Source: Salimicrobium album (GTDB lineage: Bacteria; Bacillota; Bacilli; Bacillales; Halobacillaceae). Taken from it: a stretch of 64,000 nucleotides of DNA. The notes beneath the pieces were generated by a model, which saw nothing but the letters and a program-made list of their open reading frames with translations, did not search any database and was not told the origin of the DNA. The stretch is taken from assembly GCF_900107115.1 (NCBI RefSeq), contig NZ_FNOS01000001.1, positions 434,001-498,000 of the forward strand, written 5' to 3'. The position numbers and the translations under genes are program-made. How positions within the stretch are numbered: position 1 is the first letter of the stretch; each line of letters opens with the position of its first letter. Positions 17,386-26,578 of this stretch are shown piece by piece.

Positions 17386-17386
17386 A

Positions 17387-17435
17387 TAAAAAAGAGAGAC
17401 GGCGCTTCCTGAAAAATGGAAGGCCGGCTTTCTCT
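17387..17435 (-). terminator. Rho-independent terminator between converging genes
   Basis: Read on the minus strand, AGAGAAAGCCGGCCTTCC pairs imperfectly with GGAAGCGCCGTCTCTCT and is followed by TTTTTTATTT. It ends the EamA gene and may also stop the zwf transcript from the other side. Confidence 0.75.
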
Positions 17436-18330
17436 ATGCTGCTCGTGACAATTTCCTTTTTTTCCTGCCTCCAAGTACCTGAACGACGATAACTCCGGCA
17501 AGTGCCACTGCCCCTCCTATGAGTGACAGACCGCTCGGCCATTCCCCGAGCCATATCCAGGCTGTAATTACAGCCACCGCGGGTTCCAGATACATCATAC
17601 TTGTCACTTTACTGGCGTCCCCAAGGGATAAGGCTGTAGACCATGTGACGTAAGCAATCGCGGCAGGAAAAATTCCTGCATAAACGGCAGAAGCGTTCGC
17701 CTCTGTCGTTGCTTGTGTCACCGTATCCACTACTCCCGGAGAAAATATCAGGAAAGGAATAGTACCCGCCCAGCTGAAATAAGCTACAAGTTCGACCGGT
17801 TTATACTTACGCAAAAACGGCTTTTGTCCTGCAAAGAACACAGAAGTGGCTATGACGGATATAAGAACATAAACGGCTCCGACAGATATAGAAAAGCCTT
17901 CCGCAGTACCGAGAGTAATGAGTATAATTCCCGCAAAACCGATTCCCATTCCCGTCCAGCCTATACCTCCCAGTTTCTCTTTAAGAAAAAGTACGGCTAT
18001 GATTGCAGTCACAATCGGTGCCGCTCCGATCATCATACCGACCGCGCCTGCGGATACCGTCATCTCACCGAAAGTGATACCGGCATGATACACGCTTATA
18101 CCAATAAAACCAAGCAGCGCAAGCAGAGGGATATCCTTCCTGTCCGGCATCCTTATTTTTTTGCCGGGAAGCATAGCCACGAGCACAAAAGCAAAAGAGG
18201 CCACACTGTAACGGACAAGAATAAGGTGTCCCGGCGTGTAACCTCCGAGTAAAGATGCCCGGATAGCGGCGAACGTGGAACCCCAGAGAAGAATAGTTGT
18301 GAAAGCCAGTATCCACACTTTTCTACTCAT
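17434..18330 (-). CDS. EamA/DMT family transporter
   Basis: A ten-helix drug/metabolite-type carrier of about 298 residues, made of two EamA repeats (first at about residues 5-135, second at 150-285). The family motif WGSTFAAIRA is at the start of repeat one. C-terminal residues GGRKKRKLSRAA form a basic cytoplasmic tail. The substrate cannot be inferred. The ATG at 18330 follows a long G-run (GGGGGGGAG); a frame extends upstream to 18480 but the added sequence overlaps the promoter. A sigma-A promoter is visible at 18365-18393. Confidence 0.85.
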   Translation of the reverse strand: MSRKVWILAFTTILLWGSTFAAIRASLLGGYTPGHLILVRYSVASFAFVLVAMLPGKKIRMPDRKDIPLLALLGFIGISVYHAGITFGEMTVSAGAVGMMIGAAPIVTAIIAVLFLKEKLGGIGWTGMGIGFAGIILITLGTAEGFSISVGAVYVLISVIATSVFFAGQKPFLRKYKPVELVAYFSWAGTIPFLIFSPGVVDTVTQATTEANASAVYAGIFPAAIAYVTWSTALSLGDASKVTSMMYLEPAVAVITAWIWLGEWPSGLSLIGGAVALAGVIVVQVLGGRKKRKLSRAA

Positions 18331-18364
18331 CCGACTCCCCCCCTTTTTTGCTATAGTCCTTCCT

Positions 18365-18393
18365 ATGTTAGAGCATCTCTCTTCAAAGTGCAA
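18365..18393 (-). promoter_or_regulatory. Sigma-A promoter of the EamA gene
   Basis: On the minus strand TTGCAC and TAACAT are separated by 17 bases, 35 bases before the EamA ATG. Confidence 0.6.
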
Positions 18394-18623
18394 AACTTCC
18401 CTGTCAATAAAACTATCCCCTTTCATTCGGAGAGAGGAATTCCTTCTATACGGAATAGTCCTTACCTGCCCTTCACACATTCCTGTGGGACATGAAGGTC
18501 ACTATTAAAACTTAAACGGTACCTTCCTCCAGTCCTCAGGGAAAGAACGTTCCCCTTCTCTTCCACTCTCCTCTGCTCCCCTGAACGGAAGAAATAGGGA
18601 GATATCAAATTTTTTCAGCTACA
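18394..18623. other. Non-coding stretch, no gene seen
   Basis: Together with the promoter and terminator beside it this is a 360-base gap between the EamA and RND genes. I see no open frame with a ribosome binding site and no RNA signature. A short hairpin (GGGAA with TTCCC) lies around 18540. Confidence 0.5.
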
Positions 18624-18659
18624 GAAAAAATGAGACCGGGCCACAGGACCCGGTCTCAT
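18624..18659 (-). terminator. Rho-independent terminator of the RND gene
   Basis: On the minus strand GAGACCGGG and CCCGGTCTC form a strong stem followed by ATTTTTT. Confidence 0.88.
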
Positions 18660-18691
18660 CTGTACAAGTAAGATTCAAAAGACTCTTACGG

Positions 18692-21600
18692 TTATTTATC
18701 TTTGCGATTTTTATCTTTGTTCATCAATTCTTCAAGTGCTTCAAGAATTTCGTTTTTGGAGTATTTCTCCTCTTTTCCATTCTCCGAAGTATTATCCTCA
18801 GTGTCATTCTTTTCTTCAGATACAGGAAGTTGATCAGTAGTACGTTCCCCTTCCTCTTTATCTTCTCCTGAATTCAGGAAATGATCATTTGTGCTTTCTT
18901 TGCGTTCCTGATGATTTTCTTCAAGGAGATCACGTTTGTACACGACTCCCCCGTCCGGTGTCATATACTTCTTGTTCATATCACGCGTGGATTTATCAAA
19001 GAAAGTATAAATGACCGGGATGACGAACAGAGTGAGCAGAGTACTGCTTACAAGACCGCCGATAATGACGATCCCCATCGGCTGAATCGTCGCCGAACCT
19101 TCCCCTATACCAAGAGCAAGCGGAAAGACACCGAGAATCGTAGTAATACTGGTAATCAGGATCGGACGTGTCCGGTCTTTTACGCCGATGACCAGAGATT
19201 CTATGACATTCATTCCTCTGGCTCTCTGTTGATTGACGTAATCAACAAGTACGATTGCGTTATTGACTACAATACCCCCGAGCACCACTACACCTATGAG
19301 AGCCATAGCACTGATCGGTTTCTGGGTTACTGTAAGAGAGAGCATAACCCCGATAACGAGCAGCGGTACTGTAAACATGATGATAAATGGATGCTTGAAT
19401 GATTCGAACTGAGCACTCATCACTAGATAGATGAAGACCAGCCCGAGTACGAATGCCAGGGTAACATCTGCAATCAGATCGTTCACCAGTTCCTGGTCAC
19501 CCCCAACAACGAATTCAGCTTCCTCGGCCAATTCAATATCATCGATGGTAGATTCGACTACTTCTGAGACATCACTCAAATCATTCGACGGGTTGAACCT
19601 TACCGTAAAGTCGGCGCTCCGTACCTGATCGGCACGATTTATGACGCTTGGAGCCCCGCCTTCCTCAATATTTGCCACATCCGAAAGCTTGACATAGCCG
19701 CCCTGGCCGTCAGCGATCGTAATGTTTTTAAAGTTCTCCCGACTGTTCAATATATCCCCTTTATATTGAACGCTGATTTCATACGTATCATCAGAGTCCG
19801 TCGTTATAGATCCTGCATTTGTGCCACTTGTAGCGGAACGAATGGACTGCGCTACCTGAGCGGGAGCCATACCATTCTCTCTTGCTGCTTCTTTATCCAC
19901 CGTAGCCTGCAGTTCCGTCACGGAGTCTTCTTCGGAACTTGTAACTTCTTCGATAATGCTGTCATCTTCCAATTCATTAATCAGTTCCTTGCTCGTTTCT
20001 TTCAAACGGCTTACGTTCGGATCTTCAATAGTAAAGGAATACGTATTCGGTTCTCCTCCAAAACCTGAAGATGCGGCATTGGTCATCTTAATATCTGCGG
20101 AGTCATCAGTCTCTTCTGCTGTTCCTTCGAATTCGCTGATGAACTCCGCAGTGGACATATCCCGTTTCCCCTGATCTTTCAAAGAGACGAATATTTCAGC
20201 TATATTACTTTCCGAACCGCCTCCCATGCTCGCGCCCTGGGCGGTTGCTCCAATCGTGCTCATATAGTTAGCAACTATTCCTTCATTAGCCAGTTCATCT
20301 TCGATTTTCTTAACCGTCTCTTCTGTACGGCTGAGACTTGTTCCTTCTTCATGCTCCACTTTTATCATGGCCATGCCTTCATCGTTGGTAGGAAGGAATT
20401 CCACTCCTGTAGTTGTAAGACCAAGTGCTCCGACAATAAGAGTGGCGGCAGTGATAAGCAGAACAAGAGCTCTTCGTTTCAAAGACCAACGGGAGGCTTT
20501 TTCAATTCCTCTCATAAAGCGCGAATTCTTCCGTTTGTCTTCTTCTATGACTCTCGGAGCTTTCAGAATACGGCTTGCAATCATCGGTACTACCGTCAGT
20601 GCAACGAACAGGGAAGCGAACAGACTGAACGAAACAGCTATGGAAAGCGGAGCAAACAAGTCACCGGCTATTCCTGAAATGAACACTACCGGCAGGAATA
20701 TAGAGACGGTAGTCAATGTCGAAGCGGTGATAGCCCCGGCTACTTCCCGCGTCCCTTCAGACGCTGCTTCCTTCGGTGTTTTACCCATCGCCAGATGACG
20801 ATAAATATTTTCCACGACGACGATGGCATTATCAACCAGCATACCTATACCGAGAGCAAGACCCCCGAGCGTCATCATGTTAAGACTGATATTCGTAAAG
20901 AAAAACAGTGCAAACGTCACTATAATGGAAAACGGTATGGCGATACCTATGATCAGTGGCGTTTTCAAGTTACGGAGAAAAGCGAACAGTACGAGCATAG
21001 CCAGAATACCACCACTTACAAGTGCGGTGATTACACTATTGATCGAAGCCTGCACGAACTCTCCCTCGTCATAAATACTGACGACCTGAAGATCGGAGTA
21101 TTCATCTTCTTTCAAAAGCGTATCAATTTCATCATTAACTGCAGTAGAAAGTTGGGCCGTGTTGGCATCTGATTCCTGTGTAACTTCGAACTGAATCGCA
21201 GGTTTCTCGTCGACCCGTGTGATGACGTTCTGTTCTTCAGGACTCAAGGATACGTCCGCGACGTCATCAAGCACTACGTTTCCACCGTCCCCGTTCTGTC
21301 CTACGGTTATCTGTCGCAGTTCGTCGGTGGAAGTCAGTTCACTCAGTACTCTTGTAGAGATAGTCTCCTGCTTGTCTTCATTTACAATTACGCCCCCTGG
21401 CACCGTAGCCTGTTGAGAACGTATAGCCTGCACAACGGCATCCTGATTAAGCGTGTTATCCTGTAACGCCTGCTGATCCAGCCTTACCTGGAACTGCTCA
21501 GTTACCGTGCCTGTTTCAGAAACATCAGCGACACCATCCACTCTTGAAAGTTCCTGATTCAGGTCAGCTGCCGAATCCTGGAAATCGATCACTTCATCTC

Positions 21601-22033
21601 CGCCCGAAGATACGGCGAGCTGCATACTCGGAAGTGCGGACGGATCGAATTTAAGAAATGTAGGAGACCCGGCTTCCTCAGGGAGATCCGCCTGGTTCAT
21701 GGTAGATACGATTTCCGTTTCTATATCGTCAAGGTTTGTCCCTGACGAAAATTCCATAATAAGTATGGCAGCCCCCTCCATGGACTGTGACGTTAAACTT
21801 TCAAGTCCTGAGGTGTCTGAAAGTTCCCCTTCCAGTTCTTTCGTTACATCACTCAGCACCTCCTCAGGTCCTGCCCCTGGGTAACTTGCTGTAACTGCCG
21901 CCGCAGGTGCCTCCACGTCAGGGAAAAGCTTGATTGGCAGTCGTGACAGGGAGACCGCCCCAAGTATCAGTAGTACGAGCATAATGACGATAGTAAATTT
22001 CGGTCGCCTTATCGATAAGTTCCAAAGTTTCAT
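18692..22033 (-). CDS. RND superfamily efflux pump, SwrC/AcrB-like
   Basis: A 1113-residue inner-membrane exporter with 12 predicted helices, two large extracellular loops (about residues 35-330 and 560-860), and the GGLALGIGMLVDNAIVVVENIYRHL signature in TM4, whose acidic residue relays protons. FLPVVFISG and the second-half counterpart GGIVVNNAIVLVDYVNQQR are also present. The closest resemblance is Bacillus SwrC (YerP), which exports surfactin-like amphiphiles and sterile cationic compounds. The final ~110 residues form an acidic, Glu/Asp/Ser-rich cytoplasmic tail that is longer than usual. It is monocistronic, with an operator-rich promoter at 22092-22140. Confidence 0.9.
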   Translation of the reverse strand: MKLWNLSIRRPKFTIVIMLVLLILGAVSLSRLPIKLFPDVEAPAAAVTASYPGAGPEEVLSDVTKELEGELSDTSGLESLTSQSMEGAAILIMEFSSGTNLDDIETEIVSTMNQADLPEEAGSPTFLKFDPSALPSMQLAVSSGGDEVIDFQDSAADLNQELSRVDGVADVSETGTVTEQFQVRLDQQALQDNTLNQDAVVQAIRSQQATVPGGVIVNEDKQETISTRVLSELTSTDELRQITVGQNGDGGNVVLDDVADVSLSPEEQNVITRVDEKPAIQFEVTQESDANTAQLSTAVNDEIDTLLKEDEYSDLQVVSIYDEGEFVQASINSVITALVSGGILAMLVLFAFLRNLKTPLIIGIAIPFSIIVTFALFFFTNISLNMMTLGGLALGIGMLVDNAIVVVENIYRHLAMGKTPKEAASEGTREVAGAITASTLTTVSIFLPVVFISGIAGDLFAPLSIAVSFSLFASLFVALTVVPMIASRILKAPRVIEEDKRKNSRFMRGIEKASRWSLKRRALVLLITAATLIVGALGLTTTGVEFLPTNDEGMAMIKVEHEEGTSLSRTEETVKKIEDELANEGIVANYMSTIGATAQGASMGGGSESNIAEIFVSLKDQGKRDMSTAEFISEFEGTAEETDDSADIKMTNAASSGFGGEPNTYSFTIEDPNVSRLKETSKELINELEDDSIIEEVTSSEEDSVTELQATVDKEAARENGMAPAQVAQSIRSATSGTNAGSITTDSDDTYEISVQYKGDILNSRENFKNITIADGQGGYVKLSDVANIEEGGAPSVINRADQVRSADFTVRFNPSNDLSDVSEVVESTIDDIELAEEAEFVVGGDQELVNDLIADVTLAFVLGLVFIYLVMSAQFESFKHPFIIMFTVPLLVIGVMLSLTVTQKPISAMALIGVVVLGGIVVNNAIVLVDYVNQQRARGMNVIESLVIGVKDRTRPILITSITTILGVFPLALGIGEGSATIQPMGIVIIGGLVSSTLLTLFVIPVIYTFFDKSTRDMNKKYMTPDGGVVYKRDLLEENHQERKESTNDHFLNSGEDKEEGERTTDQLPVSEEKNDTEDNTSENGKEEKYSKNEILEALEELMNKDKNRKDK

Positions 22034-22091
22034 ATTGCACGTGCTCCTCTCGATCTTCTCATTTAAAAAGAAGATAATTTATTCCTCGGTT

Positions 22092-22140
22092 TTATGACTG
22101 TACAGTCATAAAATATAAATGACTGTCCGGTCATTTTCAA
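22092..22140 (-). promoter_or_regulatory. RND promoter with two TetR-type operators
   Basis: On the minus strand the promoter is TTGAAA (22140-22135), a 17-base spacer, and TATATT (22117-22112). A palindrome with half-site TGAC (atgaccggacagtcat, 22119-22134) fills the spacer. A perfect 20-bp palindrome, ttatgactgtacagtcataa (22092-22111), lies directly downstream of the -10 and covers the expected start. Both share the TGACTG-N2-CAGTCA pattern typical of TetR-family dimers. No TetR gene is adjacent. Confidence 0.75.
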
Positions 22141-22293
22141 GGAATAACTCTTACTTCACGAAACGTTCACACAAAAGAGAATAATTTTTAATAACATAGG
22201 TTTCTTTAAGATAAAGATAACACTTTAAAGTTCCATAAACGATTTATCCGCCCGTAAAACTTTTCAATAAAAATAATTTGACCAATTAGTCAT

Positions 22294-22330
22294 AAAAAAA
22301 TCACAATCGACTGTGAAGTCAACTGTGATT
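22294..22330 (-). terminator. Rho-independent terminator
   Basis: On the minus strand AATCACAGTTGACT pairs with AGTCGATTGTGATT, followed by TTTTTTATG. It ends the 22336-23739 gene. The remaining gap up to 22092 is AT-rich and shows no gene. Confidence 0.85.
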
Positions 22331-22335
22331 CTTTA

Positions 22336-23739
22336 TCACTTTTCTTTTTTCTCTTCGGCTGCCTGCTTTTTCTCTTCAGCAGCTTTCTGTTCTTCTTCCT
22401 GGCTCTCTTTTTTAGCTTCTGCGGCTTCTTTTTTCGCTTCTGCCGCTTCTTTTGTTCCATCCTGCGAACTCTCGCCGTCTCCCGAGCGACTTTCCTTTTT
22501 CTCTTGGGCAGCCTCTTTCTTCTCTTCTTGAGCTTCTTTCTTCTCTTCCTGTGCCTCTTTCTTTTCTTCCTGTGCACTTTTCAGCTGATTATAACGCTGA
22601 CGCTGACGGTATCCGTAAGCTGCAGAAAGAACGACTTCTTCATTTTCAAGAGCTGAACCGAGTGCGCCGATGATCGTAGCAATACTTGTAGCCGTCCACG
22701 CAATGTAAACATAGTTGACGTAGCCGACTTCAGTAGAGACCTGGGATTCCAGCATACCCATCGGAATCAGAACGACCACTGCGATAGAAAATAGTATAAA
22801 TAGCAGACCATAATACATGAGTACTGTTAAAAACAGGGTCGAAATCGTAGCCAGGTTGTATAACTTCCTCAAATAGTTTTTGGTCGCCTTACGTTTCGAC
22901 TCCCACAACTGGTGGGCAAGCGTTATCCACAGCACCATGGCCGCAATGGCTACGACGGACACCATGACCATGCGCCATATGCCATAATTGCTGCTCAACA
23001 TCCACAATGTCGGAAAAACGAGGGCATAAGCTCCGGTAGCAAAAGCTACGACAATTAACTTCATAAAAGAAGGAAACATCGCCCAGGGCCGGTTCGCGCG
23101 AATCATTCCGGCCAGTATTCTCAGTGCTCCGACCCATTTCGATCTGACTGTGAACCGGACATCTATGTTCGACTCTTCTTCATCCGGAGTTTCCCTCTGG
23201 ATGGGAGAGAGACGGTCAAGGAATCGTTTTCCGACAAGTCTCTTTGCGTCTTTATTTTTAAGTTCCTGGTGCTCCCCATAATCTTCCTGATCTTTCTGCT
23301 GAATACGTTTTTCGGCTTGTTCCCTATCCTCGTCGGACGTACCGTAGTACATTTCGTTGATAAGCTGCACCGTCGATTCACGTATACGTTTAATAAGGGG
23401 AGTGACCCCGAGAGCCGGTATACTTAACAGAGCAGTATTCTGTTCAACATAAGCTTCCGCCACGATCGCTTTCTTTCTTTTGAATAAAGGTAAATCCGTA
23501 AGGGATATAACGTAATCCCATTCATGCTCTTCTTTCTTATCGAAAGTAGCGCCAAGAATCTCCGATGAATTCTCGGTGGCCCCTGTGAGGGCATCAGTTT
23601 CATATTCCACTTCCCATTCGACCCGGTCGTCCACGTAGTAACTGAGCAGATCAGGAAGGGCGTGACTCAAACCTTCACTGATACGTTTGGCGTATCCTGG
23701 CGCTGTGATCAGCCCGACTCTGAATTTATTATTACTCAT
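22336..23739 (-). CDS. Conserved membrane protein with Glu/Lys/Ala-rich C-terminal tail
   Basis: A 467-residue protein of unknown function. Residues 1-200 are soluble and begin FRVGLITAPGYAKRISEGL, with a conserved-looking EYETDALTGATENSSEI. Related Bacillus proteins are often labelled as methylenetetrahydrofolate dehydrogenase, a label I do not trust because no such motif is visible. Residues about 215-370 carry four to five membrane helices. The last ~85 residues are a charged low-complexity coiled tail with QEEKKEA heptads and AEAKKEA units. It is monocistronic with its own terminator. Confidence 0.65.
   Translation of the reverse strand: MSNNKFRVGLITAPGYAKRISEGLSHALPDLLSYYVDDRVEWEVEYETDALTGATENSSEILGATFDKKEEHEWDYVISLTDLPLFKRKKAIVAEAYVEQNTALLSIPALGVTPLIKRIRESTVQLINEMYYGTSDEDREQAEKRIQQKDQEDYGEHQELKNKDAKRLVGKRFLDRLSPIQRETPDEEESNIDVRFTVRSKWVGALRILAGMIRANRPWAMFPSFMKLIVVAFATGAYALVFPTLWMLSSNYGIWRMVMVSVVAIAAMVLWITLAHQLWESKRKATKNYLRKLYNLATISTLFLTVLMYYGLLFILFSIAVVVLIPMGMLESQVSTEVGYVNYVYIAWTATSIATIIGALGSALENEEVVLSAAYGYRQRQRYNQLKSAQEEKKEAQEEKKEAQEEKKEAAQEKKESRSGDGESSQDGTKEAAEAKKEAAEAKKESQEEEQKAAEEKKQAAEEKKEK
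22510..22572 (-). repeat. Tandem 21-bp coding repeat (QEEKKEA x3)
   Basis: Three consecutive 21-base units, differing at a few third positions, encode QEEKKEA in the tail of the 22336-23739 protein. Further degenerate AEAKKEA and AEEKKQA units follow toward its C-terminus. The unit number could vary between strains by slippage. Confidence 0.8.
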
Positions 23740-23917
23740 GATTTCTCCCCCCTTTTCTATTTATGATGACAATATTATTGAATATAACCGAATATCTTCT
23801 CTTTAAACCGTGAATTTTGCTCCTATGGTAACTTATTCCCTATTTTTTAGAGAAAAGCAGCCTGCAGGATGTGTGAGTTCGAGTAAAGTGATTGCACTGC
23901 CCGGGCCCCGGGTATCA

Positions 23918-25522
23918 TCAGTCGCGTTCACTGATGTAATCGATAAGCGTTTCTAACAGCACGGGTATTTCTTGAAAAGCATTTTTCTTATGCAGTCGTT
24001 CCGTGCGTTTATGGGCGTCTTTTCCGTAAGGTCCCAGATTCATTACCGGCGCCCTCAGCTTCTCCATATCTTCAAACGGAATGGTATAACGCTCTCCCCA
24101 CACAGGTGAGTTACGTTCAAATGCTTTCCATCCTTCCGTCTCCCCGTTGTAGTTCACATAGCTCAAGTCGGAGATGCCGTTAAAATAGTGTACTTGAGTA
24201 ACAGTAAGATCAAAGGCCTCTTTTGCCTTCTGCTGAATTACGTCCACTGCTCCCATCACCACCGGGTCCTCTGACGAATTGACAGCAGGATAATAAGGAG
24301 TAGCGAAAAGAAGGATTATGACGGGTCCCAGTTCCTGGCAGTGCAAAATAAGCTTATCTACAATACGCACGGCCACTTCCCGGTCATCCTGTTCTTCTTT
24401 CTCCATCACTTCTTTAATGTATATCCGGACCATGTCTTTTCCGAGTTTTCTTTCGGCATAATGCAGAAGCTCCCGGTACTCCATGACTTCCACCTTCCCG
24501 AGCGGCTGTACGTCTTCCCGTCGGCACACTTCTTCATATGAGCTGTTGCAGGCTTCCGCTGCTTCTTCGGCAGTTTTCCGGAATAGTTCAAAAATATCCT
24601 TCGCCGAACGTTTGAACAGGAATGCATTGAACAGTACCTGAGCACGGTACGGTGTCTGAGTCGAGTATCCCGTGCCCATCAGATCTTTCTGACGTAAAGA
24701 TATCGGTAACGGAGTGCTCTCTCCCATTTCCGTTTCACGAAATTCGGGACTCCATTCCATTTTCTGTGTTAAAAACGTCGCCATATAATTAGCAGTCAGA
24801 CCGCTCATCGGATTCCCGACATGCGTTTCTTTTCCGTACAATAATGCTGCAGGCATGATTTTTCCGATAGAACCCGAATACATATAAAAATGTTCGTCTC
24901 CGAGCTCCTGAAAAGTAGGTTCGCTGTTCAGAAACAGAGTTATATCGAGGTCATACCGGTGTTGTATATCGCGGATGGCAGGTACTGCTTCTCTCATACC
25001 TGCAGAGTCTACTTCTTCATCCGGCACCGTCACGAGCAAAATGTTCACAGGCCATTGTTCTTCGCTTGCTCTGGCAATAATACTCATATGCAGAGTGAGC
25101 CCCATCTTCATGTCCATAACTCCGCGACCAAACAGATACTCTCCGGATTCAAGATCCTCCCTCGCTTCTTCCGGAAGTTCCTCTTTATAATCATGAAGAG
25201 TCTCCGTGAGCCGTTGGGGGTGAAAAGCCAGATTCTCCAGGTGACCGTAATCCTCCGTGTTCACCGTATCAAAGTGGCTGAGAAGGACGATAGTACGGCG
25301 GGATTTCCCTGATAAATACAAAGCATTGACCCCTTCACGACCGTCCGGCGTTTTGAAGAACGTCAGATTTTGACTGTTTTCCCGGAAGTAAGGAACGTTT
25401 GTCAGTTTATTCATCAGATGATGGGGGAATATCCTTTCCCCTTCCGTCCAGGAGCGACTTTGCCAGCTCACCAGTTCAGTAAGAAGCTGTTCGAGTTCTT
25501 CCGGTGTCTGCCATTGGGCCAT
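23918..25522 (-). CDS. M20-family peptidase, RocB-like (arginine utilisation)
   Basis: A zinc-peptidase-fold protein of 534 residues. The M20 motifs are LLSHFDTVNTEDYG near residue 79 (His-Asp ligand), GRGVMDMKMGLTLHM near residue 131 (Asp ligand) and VTVPDEEVDSAGMREA near residue 162 (catalytic Glu pair). Length and layout fit RocB, encoded in the arginine-degradation regulon of B. subtilis, whose exact reaction is unsettled. No other roc gene adjoins, so the role is inferred by family. GAGGAATTGC precedes ATG 25522. A GC palindrome (GCCCGGGCCCCGGG, 23901-23914) lies after the stop but lacks a T-run. Confidence 0.8.
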   Translation of the reverse strand: MAQWQTPEELEQLLTELVSWQSRSWTEGERIFPHHLMNKLTNVPYFRENSQNLTFFKTPDGREGVNALYLSGKSRRTIVLLSHFDTVNTEDYGHLENLAFHPQRLTETLHDYKEELPEEAREDLESGEYLFGRGVMDMKMGLTLHMSIIARASEEQWPVNILLVTVPDEEVDSAGMREAVPAIRDIQHRYDLDITLFLNSEPTFQELGDEHFYMYSGSIGKIMPAALLYGKETHVGNPMSGLTANYMATFLTQKMEWSPEFRETEMGESTPLPISLRQKDLMGTGYSTQTPYRAQVLFNAFLFKRSAKDIFELFRKTAEEAAEACNSSYEEVCRREDVQPLGKVEVMEYRELLHYAERKLGKDMVRIYIKEVMEKEEQDDREVAVRIVDKLILHCQELGPVIILLFATPYYPAVNSSEDPVVMGAVDVIQQKAKEAFDLTVTQVHYFNGISDLSYVNYNGETEGWKAFERNSPVWGERYTIPFEDMEKLRAPVMNLGPYGKDAHKRTERLHKKNAFQEIPVLLETLIDYISERD

Positions 25523-25682
25523 ACTGCAATTCCTCCTCTTTTTTCCAATATGTATCGTCTAATGTAGTGTAAATTAGAGAGAAAGGTTTGTAAACGAAGT
25601 CTTTCAACAGGAGAAGGCGATAATCCTCCGTTAACATTTGGATATATATAAGATATGATTGACCATGGAGGAGGTGTTCGCC

Positions 25683-26519
25683 GTGGAACGGAACATACGT
25701 GATCTATTAATACTTATCGCCGGCAGTTTTATACTTTCTATCGGCATCAACTATTTCGTCATACCGAACCAGCTTTCCGAAGGTGGAGTATTCGGTATCA
25801 CCATCGTTACTTATTATCTGTTCGAATGGTCACCCGGTATCGTGAACTTCGTACTGAATACTACTCTCGTCGTTATAGGGTACCGATACTTCACGAAAAG
25901 AACTATCATTTATACAATTATCGCAATTATACTGAACTCCATATTCCTTATTATCACTGAAGGGTGGGGAGAGGCGATGGATGACCGCCTCCTCGCGGCT
26001 CTGTTTGCAGGACTGGCCGTGGGTCTCGGTATCGGCATGATTTTCCGGGCCGGCGGAACAACCGGTGGCACAACGATTCTTGCAAATATGATGAATAAGC
26101 TGCTCGGCACAAGTGTAGGATCGGCCATGCTCGGGCTTGATATTCTTGTTATTGCGGGAAGCGCATTCGTCATCGGCCGGGAAAGAGCTATGTATACTCT
26201 TATTTCCGTATATATCGGTGCTAAAATAATCGACATGCTTATCGAAGGTGCGGAAGAAAGAAGTGCCGTTATGATTATTTCCGAAAAAAACATAGAACTG
26301 CTTAACGCAATTCTTGTCCAGATGTCCCGGGGTGTAACCGTAATGGAAGCAGAAGGGGGTTATACCCGGGAGAACCGTGATATCCTTTATCTTGTCATCA
26401 ACAAGCGGGAAATCGTCCAGCTGAGAAAGCTGGTGGAAGACATCGATGCCGATGCCTACGTAACGGTACACCGGGTGCAGGAAGTGTTTAGAAGTGGATA
26501 TAAAGGCAGAAAAGCCTGA
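25683..26519 (+). CDS. YitT family membrane protein (DUF161 + DUF2179)
   Basis: About 278 residues: five to six helices with duplicated DUF161 repeats (SEGGVFGITIVTYYLF and RAGGTTGGTTILANMMNK are the paired glycine-rich signatures) followed by a cytoplasmic DUF2179 domain from about residue 220 (YTRENRDILYLVINKREIVQLRKLV). The function of the family is unproven. The start is GTG 25683: GGAGGAGGTG ends eight bases ahead, while a TTG at 25659 precedes that site. It is monocistronic. Confidence 0.85.
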   Translation: MERNIRDLLILIAGSFILSIGINYFVIPNQLSEGGVFGITIVTYYLFEWSPGIVNFVLNTTLVVIGYRYFTKRTIIYTIIAIILNSIFLIITEGWGEAMDDRLLAALFAGLAVGLGIGMIFRAGGTTGGTTILANMMNKLLGTSVGSAMLGLDILVIAGSAFVIGRERAMYTLISVYIGAKIIDMLIEGAEERSAVMIISEKNIELLNAILVQMSRGVTVMEAEGGYTRENRDILYLVINKREIVQLRKLVEDIDADAYVTVHRVQEVFRSGYKGRKA

Positions 26520-26532
26520 GGAATCTTACATT

Positions 26533-26567
26533 AAAAAAGTCCGGAGAGGCAAAATATCTCCGGACTT
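26533..26567. terminator. Bidirectional terminator between yitT-like and osmC-like genes
   Basis: AAGTCCGGAGA pairs with TCTCCGGACTT. The T-run is strong on the minus strand (TTTTTT) and weak on the plus strand, so it mainly serves the OsmC gene. Confidence 0.8.
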
Positions 26568-26578
26568 CATCTTTATTG

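Noticed and set aside
22510-22572. CRISPR-like or intergenic tandem repeat
   Set aside because: The 21-base repeats are in frame, without spacers, and encode QEEKKEA in a protein tail.
25523-25682. Sigma-54 (-24/-12) promoter for the RocB-like gene
   Set aside because: In B. subtilis roc genes are sigma-54 dependent and rpoN lies in this window, but no TGGCAC-N5-TTGC element was found upstream of 25522.
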